From the NCBI GenBank assembly GCA_028673005.1, contig CM054116.1:83278572-83342571 (forward strand): a DNA stretch of 64,000 nt. The letters are read 5' to 3'. Below are positions 21,288 to 33,205 of this stretch, piece after piece. Position numbers and translations under genes: made by a program. Positions within the stretch are counted from its first letter, which is position 1. Every line of letters begins with the position of its first letter. The stretch is from Tanypteryx hageni (lineage: Eukaryota > Arthropoda > Insecta > Odonata > Petaluridae). The notes beneath the pieces are model-generated. The model worked only from the letters and a program-made list of their open reading frames with translations. It was not told the origin of the DNA and ran no database searches.

Positions 21288-24252
21288 ATTGTATTGTCGG
21301 GCTCAGCAGTAGGAGCAGGAAAATATAATATATCTCTCGGAAGCATTAAGTTCCTGAAAATAAGTGCAAATTTTTATTCTTGTTTGTAAACGGCCGGCGT
21401 GATAACTTTGGGTGTCCCTATACAAATCCGATTTTGCCCCCCCCCCCCCTCACTTTTTCTGTAAGAAATTTTTCTAGCTGCGGCCGTCATGTGACGTGAG
21501 TTAGTGAGGCGGCGGTGTCAAGTAGCACTTCATTTTTCGCATATACTCATGTATAATGCGACCCCTTCTTTTTGCCAAAAAATCCTGACTTTTTCGTATA
21601 TCCTATATTTTTGATGGATACAAGAACGAAATTTTAGATATTTAATGTTGGGTTAAGTGTTATACCCGAATACCGTAAATAAATATGTTAAACCGTCAGG
21701 TTACCTCCAGTTAAAACTTTTAAAGTGCAGTGTTGCTGTAAATTAACAATATCAAAACAATTTTACTATGAATGTGATGTGCATCTAAGTAATCGTATCT
21801 TAAGTCAAGTTGAATGAATTTCAGCACGAAGGTAGCACAGATAAGGTCATCGGTGGATTAAGAAGAACAAATTTCCTCTTAGCCAGAAATGTAAGGTTAA
21901 TTAATTCCACATAACGTCCTAGAAAAACATGTCGAATAATTACATCATACAGCAACTTGGCCAAATAATGATGCCACGTAGAAAATTTTATTTTAATAAA
22001 TAAGTTTAAGAAGTTCCTTTGCCTTATTATATTTATTCAAGGTCCTCCATAATAGAATTTTTATATTTAATTATGTCGTATTAAATTTAAAAAGAAGTTA
22101 GCTGTTAATTTTCAATGTGAAACAAAAGAAAAACGATAATAACGGCCAACAAGTCATTGAGCGGAATGTTCATTTAGTCATCAGCAGCCGTGAAGTTCAC
22201 GTCGTGCGCTTGCTGATCGCTCCGGCGGAAGGAATTCGTTGCTAGTTTGAAAACTAGTTATTTTCGTATTTTGTGTTTTGTATGCCCACTTATTGTATCG
22301 TGTTCGTAACTACTCCCGAGGAAGTGAGGTGAGTCCTTTCTATGATTTTCCGAGTACAACTTGGTAAAAGTTTCAATGATAACAAATGAACGTGTACTAA
22401 TTTTCAGGGCGACGATTAATGAAATGGACTCCCTCGTTGCGAAGAAGCAAACCACGGTGTTAAGGTAAGTTCAAACGTATTTATTTTTATATTAACTAAT
22501 AACTCCACCCTGCCTCGTGTGAAGTCAAAAGTGATCTGCGACATATTTCTACTCGATGAAAATCGGTTCCTTAAAAAATAGTTCAGGGTCGCAAACGTAA
22601 CTGGGCAGTATTTGATACTGTGGATGACTGTTGGGAGTTTAATTGCGCCTTAAGATGTGGAGCTGTTTTTTCAGTGGACTGTATCTAGAATTTTCTGTGC
22701 TAGCGACAGATTTGTCTGTTTAACAAATAGTTAATGATATGTATAATTATAAATCTTTAGGAGCTTGTGAAGTGTTTTATAATTTCTTATGATTGATTTC
22801 GATAAATACCAATTTTGATGAGATTCTTTTTTCCGAAATATCGATGAGCATTTCTCGGCAGTATTTTCATTATTATTTGTATCTTGTATCTAATATCTCC
22901 ATACCATTTTAAAAATTTCATCGCTATTATTGTTTCAATTGTTATCATCATATATACTTTGAAAATTTCTTCAAAATCTTTCTGAAGTAAGCGGTGAAAT
23001 GCCTTTACCGACCCAAAATCTGTTCTAAATATCAAAAATGAAAAGTCAAATGCGTAATTACATTATCGTTATTAGTTTTCTATATCGTTATGTTTTACAT
23101 TCACTCAGCCCAATCAATCCCCTCCATTGCTTAAACGTCAATCAAGATGTAGTTAATTTAGTTAGGTATCTCTAGAATGCACTTAAATATCGTTTCCTGT
23201 TTCCGTGGTAAATCGATTTTTGTGTATCTGGCTTTAATACTGTTATTACACTTCCATCGTTATTTGAAATTATTAGGTTCAAGTAAACCGTATGACATTT
23301 TTTGTTTTCCTACTGAGGTAAAGAGGAAGGCAGTGGCGCAACCAAGGAGGGGGTAAGGGAGGGTCAGCTAGACATTTGCCCGCCATAACCCAATATCGCA
23401 AATAATTTGAGCTGCGACTGCCTTCGCAGTTATTTCAAGTTGCACTTGAAAACAAATAATGTACATATTGACTTATGATTTTTTAATTTTATAGCGATAT
23501 TTATGAGATATTATTGTAAATTAGCTAAGAAAAATAAAGACGAAAGGAAAACATGCCATTTATTATTTACCGCACCAAAGTAAATTCCTGGATGCGCCTA
23601 TGGAGAAAGGTATACCCTCCCAGCGGAATATCTTTTCGTGCGTCGAATAAACCTGTAGTCAGTCGCGAAGAACTTACATTGGTACTGAAGGCCGGTGAAA
23701 GTCGGTTTTGGTGGGGTAGGAGAAAGTTGAACGGGCAATAGTTCAGCTGTGCTGTGAGGTAGTCAAAAAGGAAAACGGGATTTTTTATTCTTGGCTGTCA
23801 TCGACCGGTTATTAAGCAGTCTAAATATTTTATGTTCAGAGAGGTATTTTTTAGTCGCCATCCTTTTTGTTGCAATTAAAAAAAAATATTATGCACACAC
23901 ACTGAGCCTGATCTTGAATTGGTTTCTACTTTTTTTGAAGGGAGTTTGATTTTTTTTGGAAAGTGCGTATACTACTCAAGACAATATAAGAAACGCAACA
24001 GAAAATATACTTACATTTGAAATGATATTTTTTTACATATACTTTTCATGCTGGGTGCATGGTTTGAATTGAGAGACTGCATTAAAGGTCGAAGAATTAA
24101 ATAAAAAGCGTCATGAGCACCAGAGGCGCATTATGGTATTTGGGGGTCCTCAAATATATTTTATTTTTCATACATTAAAATACAATAGAAAATAACAAAT
24201 ATTATATGTACACGTTTCTAGGTTTTAGTTTAGAAAATTGATCAGTTATATT
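21288..24252. other. Intergenic DNA, nothing firm
   Basis: It contains a 13-bp C run at 21436. A Tigger-like end type (catatactcatgtataatgcg) at 21539 and a 'cagtggcgcaaccaaggagg' transposon-end phrase at 23333 both lack visible partners. No exon was recognised. Confidence 0.4.
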
Positions 24253-24419
24253 CAGTGCTGTAGTCGCAAAAAAGCAGAGGGTATACCGTATACGGGAATA
24301 AAAATTTAAAGCAGGGTCTTACCCAGTTTTTTTTTTTAAACAGAGGATATACCCTATTCATTTGAAAAAATCAGAGGGTATACGGCGTATACCACCGTAT
24401 ACCCTCCACTACAGCCCTG
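24253..24419. mobile_element. Short hAT-type MITE with GGGTATAC motifs
   Basis: The termini CAGTGCTGTAG and CTACAGCCCTG are inverted repeats. A perfect 8-bp target duplication, gttatatt, lies at 24245-24252 and 24420-24427. The 167-bp interior carries several copies of agagggtata and its complement. A longer relative lies at 60942-61349. Confidence 0.85.
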
Positions 24420-24427
24420 GTTATATT

Positions 24428-27400
24428 AGTATAATCTATTCCTTTGGTAATTTCATTTTTAATAAATAATATTGCTGAATTACTAAGTTTTTCTTGATTT
24501 AAGTTATTCCTGAGAATTTTTAATTCGGGCCAAAATGAAAAAGGACATTTATTTATTATTTAAAACCTGCATTGATAGAAATATTTTCAATGAAATTGAA
24601 AATAACGAAAGTTGGGAAACAATGAATTGCAATGAAAAATGGACTAGTGACGTTAAGAAAATCGAATTTAACCAGTAAAAAAGTGAATTTGTTATAATAT
24701 ACTCATATCTGTTTACAATTCCGGATCGCAATTCAGGCTGGGAGAGATTATTCTGTCTAGTACACACGCATTGGACTGGTGAATGCAATAGATTGCAAAT
24801 CAGTACCGTTAACTCAATAACTAAATGCATTTTCAATATAAAACATCTGAATTGTAAGAATTTTATGAATTCCACCAAAGAAAATTATCAAGTATTAAAA
24901 GCTGCTCAACGTTCAGTCAAAAATAAAATGAAATTTTAAAATTTTCAATCGTATTTTTCATGAAATAAAAATTCATAAGTTAACGATGTCATTTTAAAAA
25001 GTTCATGTAATGTTGTATTGCATTGTTATAGGATTATTATTTGTAAATAATGTCCTATCTGATTTTTAGTTGAACATGTAATAACCATTTGAGTTTTTAA
25101 TGCGCAATTGGTTAAATATTAACATTTGTTTTTAATTTATTAGTTAATCGCTAGATATTGATATGTATTTTTCATTCGATATTTGTTTATAATTTAAAAG
25201 TTATGTAACTTTTGAGTTTTTCATGTGATGAAGAGTTATGCTTTTATGGGATAACGATTAATTCTTCACGACTTGCTCAACTTTTTAGTTTCTCATGTAG
25301 CTATGATTTGATTTTTTATGCAAAAAATAACGATATTTACATAAGTTTTTGTTTTGAAATAAAGGACTGTAAAAACTGGTAAGAGAAAAATAGTTATATT
25401 CGTACCATTTTACTGGTATAGTATTAACGGGCGCAAATGATACGAAATACCTAAACGTAATATTTTACTGCATTTAATTGCCGCAAATACTTTAAATTAT
25501 ATTTGTCCCGGTTATTTCCCGGAATTTTTGTTCTCAGAATAGAAAATGTCCCGGTTTTGAATCGACTTTTGAACACCCTAGTCGGGTTGGAACTCGGAAG
25601 GAAATGTCGCATTTTTCGGCATATAAGACACATTGGAGTATATGACGCACTACGGTTTTTCGAGGATTTTCCAGGAAAAAGAGGATTTTGGTTCACTAAG
25701 GCATTTAGAAAGAGCCAATTCGTCTATAATATCCGGCCGTAATTAAATCCGTATCCGGCAACATTTACAGAAAATATTACGGTGTGATAACAGTTAAATA
25801 TAACGTTTTAGATAAACTTCAATCGTAAAATAAATAGGGATAATCAAAGACATAATTGCTTCAAGACTTGTATAGCTAAACGTGCCCTGCGTGAACTCGG
25901 CAGTCGTATTACTTAAAGCTGTCGGAGTGCGCCACACACGTCACATGTATAGATACCCTTTACCGATAGTACAGTCGCGAGCATAGATAATCTAAGTCTG
26001 ACTTTGCGATGGTGGCTGTTGACTCGACGATGCCGTGGGAGTTGAACGTAGTCCAGTTGGAGGGTGGAAAGGGGTGTGAGGGTCAGGTCATGGTATACTA
26101 GGAGGGAGGGAAGGTTGCTGAGGGAGGTACGGTGGGTGAGGAACTCCCTATCCTATGCGACGTCTTACAGCAGAATGGGCGAAAGTAGGGAGAACATATA
26201 TTAAGCTAAGAGTGAAACGAACATGTCTCTCTCACGTACTCAAAATTAAGATATAAAAAAGAAATGCACACAGCTGTAAAGATAAAAGAATGGTGTTTCT
26301 TATTTTTGAAGACAAAATTTGAATCCGTGCCGAATTAACCTTGAAAATAAGGATAAATTTTCCAGCTTTCGACAATCTAAAAATCTAACTACCATGGCAA
26401 CGATATTTAGTAATTTATGTGAATTTACTTGCATACACTAGCGGCATTCCTCGGCGTATTTTAAACCAACATATGCCTCCCATGACAACGGTTAATAAAG
26501 TTGTTTATATACTTTTACCAAACAATGAAATCATTAGCGCTGAAGCTTCTGTGCATCACTGTTCTTCTCGCTGTCCATGTCATACCAACACTTTTTATCG
26601 CCAAGTTTGTTTTTAAACTCCGGGGAATCATTTTGTTTCATAGATTTGACTTTAAAATATTCATGTAACAAATAAATCCACAAAATCAGCCTTTGCATGG
26701 GATAATGTATGGTTAAGCTAAATATGAATATGTATATCTTCAAACGTGTTTACACCGATTGCATCCCCAGAGCTTGCAATTCCTGCTCAAGGTTTTAATG
26801 TTTTTGAGATTGATGACCACATAATATGATGCCTTTTCTTCCACTGGAAATCAATTCGAGTGAAATAACTATATTTTAAAAGTGATTCCATCGATTGTTT
26901 ATGATTATTTGATAAAAATAGTCACCAAATTTGTCGATAAAGTTTGCAGGAAATTTTTTATTTATTTGGGCAAAAGATGGAAAGACAAGAAATATTGCAT
27001 TCCATTAAGCACTACAATAAAAATAACCTGGTTTCATTACTTGGTTTTATTTTCAAATCTTACTCAGTATTTTTTGTCTTGACTTAAAAACCCGAGCAAC
27101 GCCCGGTAATTTCAGCTATAATCTGTTTCTACTGCTCGTGCCGCTAGGACTTGAGGTATTCCGCTCGCGTTCGGGTTATTTCGCTTTGGCTACGATGCTA
27201 TGTTGCCAAGTTTCCAATTTCGCTCAGTTAATCGGTAGCTGCTGACGAGTGAAGTTTTATGCTCCAATAGATCTGGATGAAGCACGTTCATGCTTTCCGC
27301 CATCGTCGAAATACAATTGGAAAGTGTGAGCAATCATGTCAACAGCGCTCGTCAAGAAATTTTGAGCAGTGAGGGTAATTTACGACCTCTTATTGGCTGC

Positions 27401-27565
27401 TATTTTCTATCCCTCTCCCCACGGGTCTAACTGTAGACACGCCTCACCCGCACAAACTGCTGAAATGGACTATAGTAAATAATAAATGGAATGCATATGT
27501 AATAACGATACATACGCTCAACTTGTCCTTTTTCTTCTGCGAAAATTATTTCATTTTGTAGATGA
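24428..27565. other. AT-rich intergenic DNA
   Basis: Nothing coding is supported. Repeat-end phrases without partners include gcatttttcggcatataaga (25609; Tigger-like) and aaacccgagcaacgcccggt (27087; a dispersed-repeat end seen in many invertebrates). The patch 25900-26170 is less AT-rich but has no recognisable exon. Confidence 0.4.
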
Positions 27566-27688
27566 GTGTGTTTGATAGCGTCATTATCGAGGACAGTAAT
27601 AATCTTACCTTTGGGGCATAAGATGCAGACTGATTTTGGGGGTAATTTTTCTGGAAAAAGTGCATCTTTTATGCCGAGAAATACGGTA
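27566..27688 (-). repeat. Tigger-like repeat fragment (TACCGTATTTCTCGGCATA end)
   Basis: Read on the minus strand it starts at the TA (27687-27688), then CCGTATTTCTCGGCATAAAA, and runs to about 27566. It matches the + strand at 37994-38110 through the shared aatcagtctgcatcttatgc-type, cctcgataatgac-type and acacactcat-type segments. The other terminus is absent in both copies. Confidence 0.6.
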
Positions 27689-29949
27689 TGTTTGGGGAAA
27701 GCTGTGCAGAATATTATATGCAGAGACCAGGTTTGCCACCTCATGGTCATGAAATGCCGAAAACCATAAGGTGAACTTGAGATCCTTACATAAACTTTCT
27801 CACTCCTTAGGCATACAGCTGGCCTCTTTGTCTTCGAAAGGAGTAAGATATGTAGATCAAGATGGATCTCAAGGAAGGAGTTTACATTCACTGGGGCAAG
27901 TGGTTGGCTATATGGATGCAAAGAATAAGTGCCATGAAGATCTTATGATCAAAGCCGAGACTAGTGTCAGATAAGTGTAGAAAGAAGCAGTGAGGCCCTC
28001 TTTTCGATGAGGCTCCCAGCTCCCTCAATCAGTGATGTTACCATAATTTCTTTGTATAAAGTTCGCGAAGTTGAAATTTACCCGTATAACTAGAATTTTT
28101 AATGCAGTTTAATTTTAAATTTTATTTTGACTACAATTTTTGATGAAAATATTAAAAAGCAAATGAAATGGGGCCCCCAGAAACCTGGGGCCCTAGACAA
28201 GTGCCCAAAACTGCCCATAGCATAATGTGCCTCTGATTAGCACCATTAGTGAAAACTTTTCTTTATGAAAATCCTTTGTCCTTTATATGTAAAAAAAATC
28301 ATCTATATTAAAACGCACTTGAGATAGTTTTCACACATGTAGAATCTATTTTCAGAGAATACCTCGATGACGTCTACCTTGCAATGGAAATGTGCATATG
28401 GTTTTGCCTAACCTTTTTATTGATATTGGAGATGCCCAGGGCTGACTCGGGATATTTTGGTGCCCAATCTAGCACCCCTTCACACGAGTTAATTTGTATG
28501 AAGGTATTTATGAGCTTCAATGGTTACATGGAAATATATAATAATATATTTAAATGAATTATATATTTTAAGTACATGTTTTACATACTTTCTTACTGAA
28601 TATTGATGATGTAAATTTGCACAGAAAACAAGTCCAGTCTTTCTCAGCCAAAAGTTTCTAGTCCAATCAGTTTGGCACTTTTGGCAGTATTTTTTACTAT
28701 TTTTGTACCTTTTCAGGGATGTAACCAGCCTCCCAACTTTGGGGAGGCCAGCATGAACTGTAGGAGGCCTTCCTAAATCAAATATATATTTTTTTTAATC
28801 TTGAAGAATTAATATCGGGAAGCTACTTATTTTAGGTATCCAGTAACTACCAAAACCTCTAAATATAATTGGTGAGTGTAATTGTTGGTAGCATAGTACA
28901 TTTTACTTTAACACATTTTACCGAACTTTCTGAATAATGGGAAGTTATGATGTTAAATTTTATGCATGCAGGCACATGTTGGGCTATAGGTATTTCTGAA
29001 AAGCAGTAGAAAAATTCTCCCTAGATTTGAAATCAAGGCATTGTTTTGAACTGGCCATCAGGTGAGATGCAGTTGGGTTTTCAAGGAGGATAGCTGTTGG
29101 AGAAGGTTGATATCAGCATGGATAGCTAGCCTCAATCAGAGACTGATTGTGAGAGAAATACTTGATTCTTAAAGAGCCCTAGTCTTTCAGTATTAGAATA
29201 TCTGCATCTGATTAACTGTCAAGATATAATTTTTCTCCTGCTCGCCATACTTATTTCTTAGTGTTAATTGAAAAAATAATGAATGCTAAATGAATCCAAT
29301 TTTTTGAAAAAAACAAGCTAAAAGTTCACAATTTATTTTTAAAATAATAGTAGTGAATTGTAAAGTATTACTTGATGTTTTGAGCCTAATTTATATTTTT
29401 TGGAATACCCATGCTTCTGTATTAATGGTTAATTCTTCCCTCTCAATCGTTTTCTTTAAGGGAGAACATATTAGTCAGAATTACATTGCATGATGAAAGA
29501 TTCTGATTTGTTTCTGCTTCAGGGACATCATAGGAGTAGAGATGGTGGATGCCAAGTATTTATGAATGTGTAGTCTTCTGCACCACTGAGGTCGGGATCA
29601 TCTGCAGAAGTGCTCTACCATGTGATACCAAGGAAGGATGGTGAGCACAGTCACTTTTTGTGTTGAAAGTTGATGGCATGAGCTTCCTACTGTTCATATT
29701 AGATTTTAGGCTTTGATGGGGCAGGTGCAGTTGTCTGCTCTTTTTTGCTACTTTTTTTTAGATATCATGAGACCTCCATTACTATGATCCACTACATCTC
29801 ATGAATCTGTTATGATCTTTTAATTCACCCACTTGTAGGTTGTTGGAACTTGATGAAGTTCACCATAATTTCCAAAACATTGCATTTCCAAAAATACATG
29901 AATCCTTATGCAGTAATTAATTTAGAAATAGTAGTTATCTGAAATAAAT
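27689..29949. other. AT-rich intergenic DNA
   Basis: No exon or complete mobile element was seen. Near 28720 cagggatgtaaccagcctcc followed by ggggaggccagcatgaac may be a repeat end. Confidence 0.4.
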
Positions 29950-30190
29950 GATGAAATTTCCACTTCTCTATTCCAATGATATTCAGTTATGTTTTACACT
30001 CAAATTAAAGACATTTGTTGTTTTTATTTGCTTTCTTTATGGCTTTAATGCAATCACTATTACTATGTTTTTACATTGCTTTGATGCAATCCTACAGTCT
30101 TTTGCAATTATGCCAAGATTGGAAATTTTACACTTGTTAAAGTTGCTGTTGGATTGGGTAGGGTTCAATTTTGATGAGTTTTGGCTCTGA
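29950..30190 (+). repeat. Dispersed repeat, inverted relative of 34596-34850
   Basis: tttttacattgctttgatgc, cagtcttttgcaattatgcc, ttggaaattttacacttgtt and aaagttgctgttggattggg align with the reverse complement of 34596-34850. The relation is diverged but continuous over at least 120 bp. Both copies are open for 60-80 codons in the same sense, with a hydrophobic reading, but codon-level conservation is not evident. Confidence 0.5.
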
Positions 30191-30718
30191 GTTTGCTCTA
30201 TTTTTCCTCGCTATTTCTAAAAACTTATTCATCTTGTCCTTATTTTCTTTCACCATCTTTCTAAATGCAATTGGTTAAGTAATACTAAAATTTAGACTCT
30301 GTTTATGGTGGTGTTTTGAAACGGCACCAGATACTTCACATGGTAATTGTTCGATCTACTGTTACTTCAGCCATGAAGATGATGATAGCTTTCCAATCTC
30401 CCATAAGATTTTCAGCAATCTGTTACAGTTCATGTCCCTAGCCATATATATTCCTTTACCAATTGTATTAATGTTTCTGCACTTCTTTAATACACTGGAC
30501 CTAGGAATACGTTTCTGCTTTCTATCTTCATGTCCCTGAATACCCATTGTACCTTTACGTAGTGTCCTCTATTGAATTTGCTTTTGGAAAACTTGCTTTT
30601 GTCTCCTTCAACCATCTTCTTTGGACTGCCTATTTTTTCGCATTTCACTAATACTTCTTTCACGGAATGATTCCAGTCTGCCAATGTTTACTTCAAGAAT
30701 CCAGTCTTTCATTATTTT
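30191..30718. other. No recognised feature
   Basis: AT-rich sequence with only short minus-strand open stretches (30362-30684) that match no family I know. Confidence 0.35.
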
Positions 30719-31041
30719 CGTAGTGGGGTGGCGATGGTGGAGTGGCTAGTGTTGGCCTTCCATGCAGCGGTCCCTGGTTCAAATCTGGCAGAGGTCAGAT
30801 ATTTCAACCTGGGATCATCCCGTCCCCTGCTTGTGTGCTTTGAGGAGAGCATGCAAATTCAGCATTCCGTCCTTCGGAAGTGACATTAAGCAGTTGGTCC
30901 CCTTGGTGTGCTTCATAAAGAGTAGGCTAATGCTGGCACCAGGTTTCCCTCCTTCCTTGTGTGTGTGTGTTCAGTGTGGAAGGAGCAATGGCTATAATAA
31001 TCCAAGAGGTTGATTAGTCAGAAATTCCATACAGACAAACA
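30719..31041 (+). mobile_element. tRNA-derived SINE, family 1
   Basis: The head ggggtggcgatggtggagtgg carries an A-box-like segment and ccctggttcaaatctggc the B box. The body has attccgtccttcggaagtga and the 3' part ggctataataatccaagagg. Target duplication attatttt lies at 30711-30718 and 31042-31049. Confidence 0.8.
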
Positions 31042-31413
31042 ATTATTTTTAAAGCAGATTCATCGTGTAGCAGCACATAAGTCAATATCATTATTTATGT
31101 ATGAGAGAAAGAAAAGTATGGTGAAAAATTGATAATTTACAACAAACAACTACACCATATGAATCTCAAAAAAATATTTTAGAGTTAAACAATTAAAATA
31201 TCAATTTTATGTAAAAAATTTTCATGCCTGAGACTTGATATCTCAGACACGTCTGATGGTTTATGCATCTCATGACAATGACAGGGACCAAACAGACTAA
31301 ATTCAAACACAAACTCAAATGCACAGATCTCTAAGAACTTTTTTAAATGAGGAAAGTATTCCAATTCTAATGTAGAAGGTGCCTATTCTTTAGCATAATA
31401 ATGCTTAAGAATA

Positions 31414-31690
31414 CAGGTATCCCTCGTTACATGCGATCTCACTTTATGCATTTTTGCCATAATGCGATTTCAAAAAAATCTAAATAAAAACTGCATACAA
31501 TGTAATTGCATGACCGGTGGAATTGGAGCAATTGGTAAAGTAATTTTATATGCATTCATTGTATAAGGTGGTCGATTGTGGGGAACGCATCCCTATTTTA
31601 CCAATTATAATTTTCAATTCACTTTATGCAATTTCACTTTATGAGGCGATTTCTCGGAACCAATTAATCATGTAATACAAGGGATACCTG
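31414..31690. mobile_element. Tigger-like MITE
   Basis: The left end CAGGTATCCCTCGTTACATG and the reverse complement of the right end CAGGTATCCCTTGTATTACA are inverted repeats flanked by TA (31412-31413, 31691-31692). The interior repeats tcactttatgc-type phrases (actttatgcatttttgcc; ttcactttatgcaatttcac; ctttatgaggcgatttct). There is no transposase. Confidence 0.85.
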
Positions 31691-32139
31691 TATAGAGACA
31701 GAATTAATAAAGTGAATTAAAATTATTAATATTGTTGCTGTGCCAATATTTTTATTTTCTCTAATATTAAATAATTTTCCTGATTTTTAGAAAATTATTA
31801 TATGAATAATTGAATTCAACATGAAGTTTACTATGATGGAAGCTAAGAGTTAGATGTTGCAGTCTGCAGTCAGCTTGGGCGTGCAAAAATCGCTCTTCTG
31901 CCCAAGTGTTTCACGTCTGAATTCACGTCAAATTTTTTCGATCACTAGGTTCTCTTGTCACAAAACCCATGAAATTCAACATATTAAGAAGTCACCTTAT
32001 GATCTTTGGACTGAGTTTGAAGTGATGCAATAAATTTAGGATTTAGGGCGTCGAGTCAGAATTACGTAAATCAATACACCGGTGTTAATTGATCGGTGAC
32101 ATAACTTTAATAGGGTATACCTGTGTACGTATATATCTT
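31691..32139. other. No recognised feature
   Basis: AT-rich sequence with nothing coding or repetitive recognised, directly upstream of a 5'-truncated Penelope-like element. Confidence 0.35.
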
Positions 32140-32739
32140 TTCCTTCCTGGTATCCACGAAGCCCTCAAAACAATCCTCCATGCTGCTCACCCAATTCTTA
32201 CCTCTTCCTCCCACCAGTCCCTCTTTACCAACCTTTTTGCCAATCCCTGGCTCCTCTCCTTCTGCCAGCCCCCCAATTTGGGAAATATCTTGTGGATGGA
32301 GGAATTTCCCACTTCTACCATGCCTCTTGCCTTAGGGTCTCACCCCTGCGGCAAACCTCCCTGCCTCACTTGCCCTATCCACCTACCCTCATCTTATTTC
32401 TCGAGTCCCTCCACCAACATCACCTCTAGAAGCAAGTGCACCACCCGTAACGTCATTTACCTTCTCACCTGCACCCTATGTCCCACGTTTTACATAGGCC
32501 TCACCAGCAATCCATTAAACATCCGTATGAACAGTCACTGGAATAGCGTTATTCTCAGTTGCCCCCTCCCAGTTGCATTACACGCCAATGCCCACAATGT
32601 CCCCTTCAATAGTTGTTACTATGTAAGGGTTATTTGCACCTTACCCAATGACACTCCTGCCCCTCTTCTCCGACATTGGGAACTAGCCCATGTACATCTT
32701 CTTGACTCTTTCTCCCCACCTGGCCTCAACCTGCGCTAA
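32140..32739 (+). CDS. Penelope-like element, linker and GIY-YIG endonuclease end
   Basis: An open frame to TAA 32737-32739. From about 32150 it reads GIHEALKTILHAAHPIL, NPWLLSFCQPPNLGNIL, the linker PCGKPPCLTC, then NVIYLLTCTLCPTFYIGLT, NPLNIRMNSHW, PVALHANAHN and LRHWELAHVHLL. This is the C-terminal region of Penelope-like retroelements: the CxxC-containing linker and a GIY-YIG nuclease, with the IY and YIG motifs, the R-x3-H helix and a glutamate. The RT domain is absent, so the copy is 5'-truncated by insertion. The remaining domain is uninterrupted, unlike its relative at 14505. Codon use is distinctly C-rich compared with its surroundings. Confidence 0.85.
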   Translation, partial: FLPGIHEALKTILHAAHPILTSSSHQSLFTNLFANPWLLSFCQPPNLGNILWMEEFPTSTMPLALGSHPCGKPPCLTCPIHLPSSYFSSPSTNITSRSKCTTRNVIYLLTCTLCPTFYIGLTSNPLNIRMNSHWNSVILSCPLPVALHANAHNVPFNSCYYVRVICTLPNDTPAPLLRHWELAHVHLLDSFSPPGLNLR

Positions 32740-33075
32740 CCCTATTAGCCCCTTACAATGTCTCCTTAGTTACATTGTAGTTATTCACACTTTACCTTAC
32801 CACACTCCCTCCTTATTGGCTGTCCATCCTTCCCACTCCCTGCCTCCTCCAATAATCAACCTTCTCACATCACCCTGTCATTCCCCGCCCAGTGTGTCAC
32901 TTTCTGTTACTCTATCTCCATCGCTGAAGAAGGGCATATGCCTGAAAAGCTTGCGTGTGTTTTTTTTTGTGTGAGTGTTTTCTGTCTCTTCGATGCCCCC
33001 AGCAGCCTGCCAACTTGGTAAGTGTCTGTTGGGCTTCCTTCAACACCTTGTTGCCACCCTCATCACTACATTTCT
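32740..33075 (+). mobile_element. 3' region of the Penelope-like element
   Basis: Pyrimidine-rich 3' sequence matching the copy at 14784-15000. It includes ctgaagaagggcatatgcct followed by gaaaagctt at 32922, and gccaacttggtaagtgtctg further on. The ctgaaga...gaaa order resembles the conserved strands of a hammerhead core. The site for cleavage and the outer stem are not clear here. Confidence 0.6.
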
Positions 33076-33205
33076 TTTCCTTAAGTTTATATATATAATG
33101 AACAGTATGTAACATAGCACTTAACCCAGTTGATTTTTACTTTTAAGAAATTTTGCTATTTTTTAGCTTTCAATGTATAAAATAATAGGCCATTTTTATA
33201 TAATA

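Noticed and set aside
32690..32974. Separate proline/serine/leucine-rich gene after the Penelope frame
   Set aside because: It is the pyrimidine-rich 3' region of the element read in another frame; the copy at 14784-15000 shows it is non-coding.
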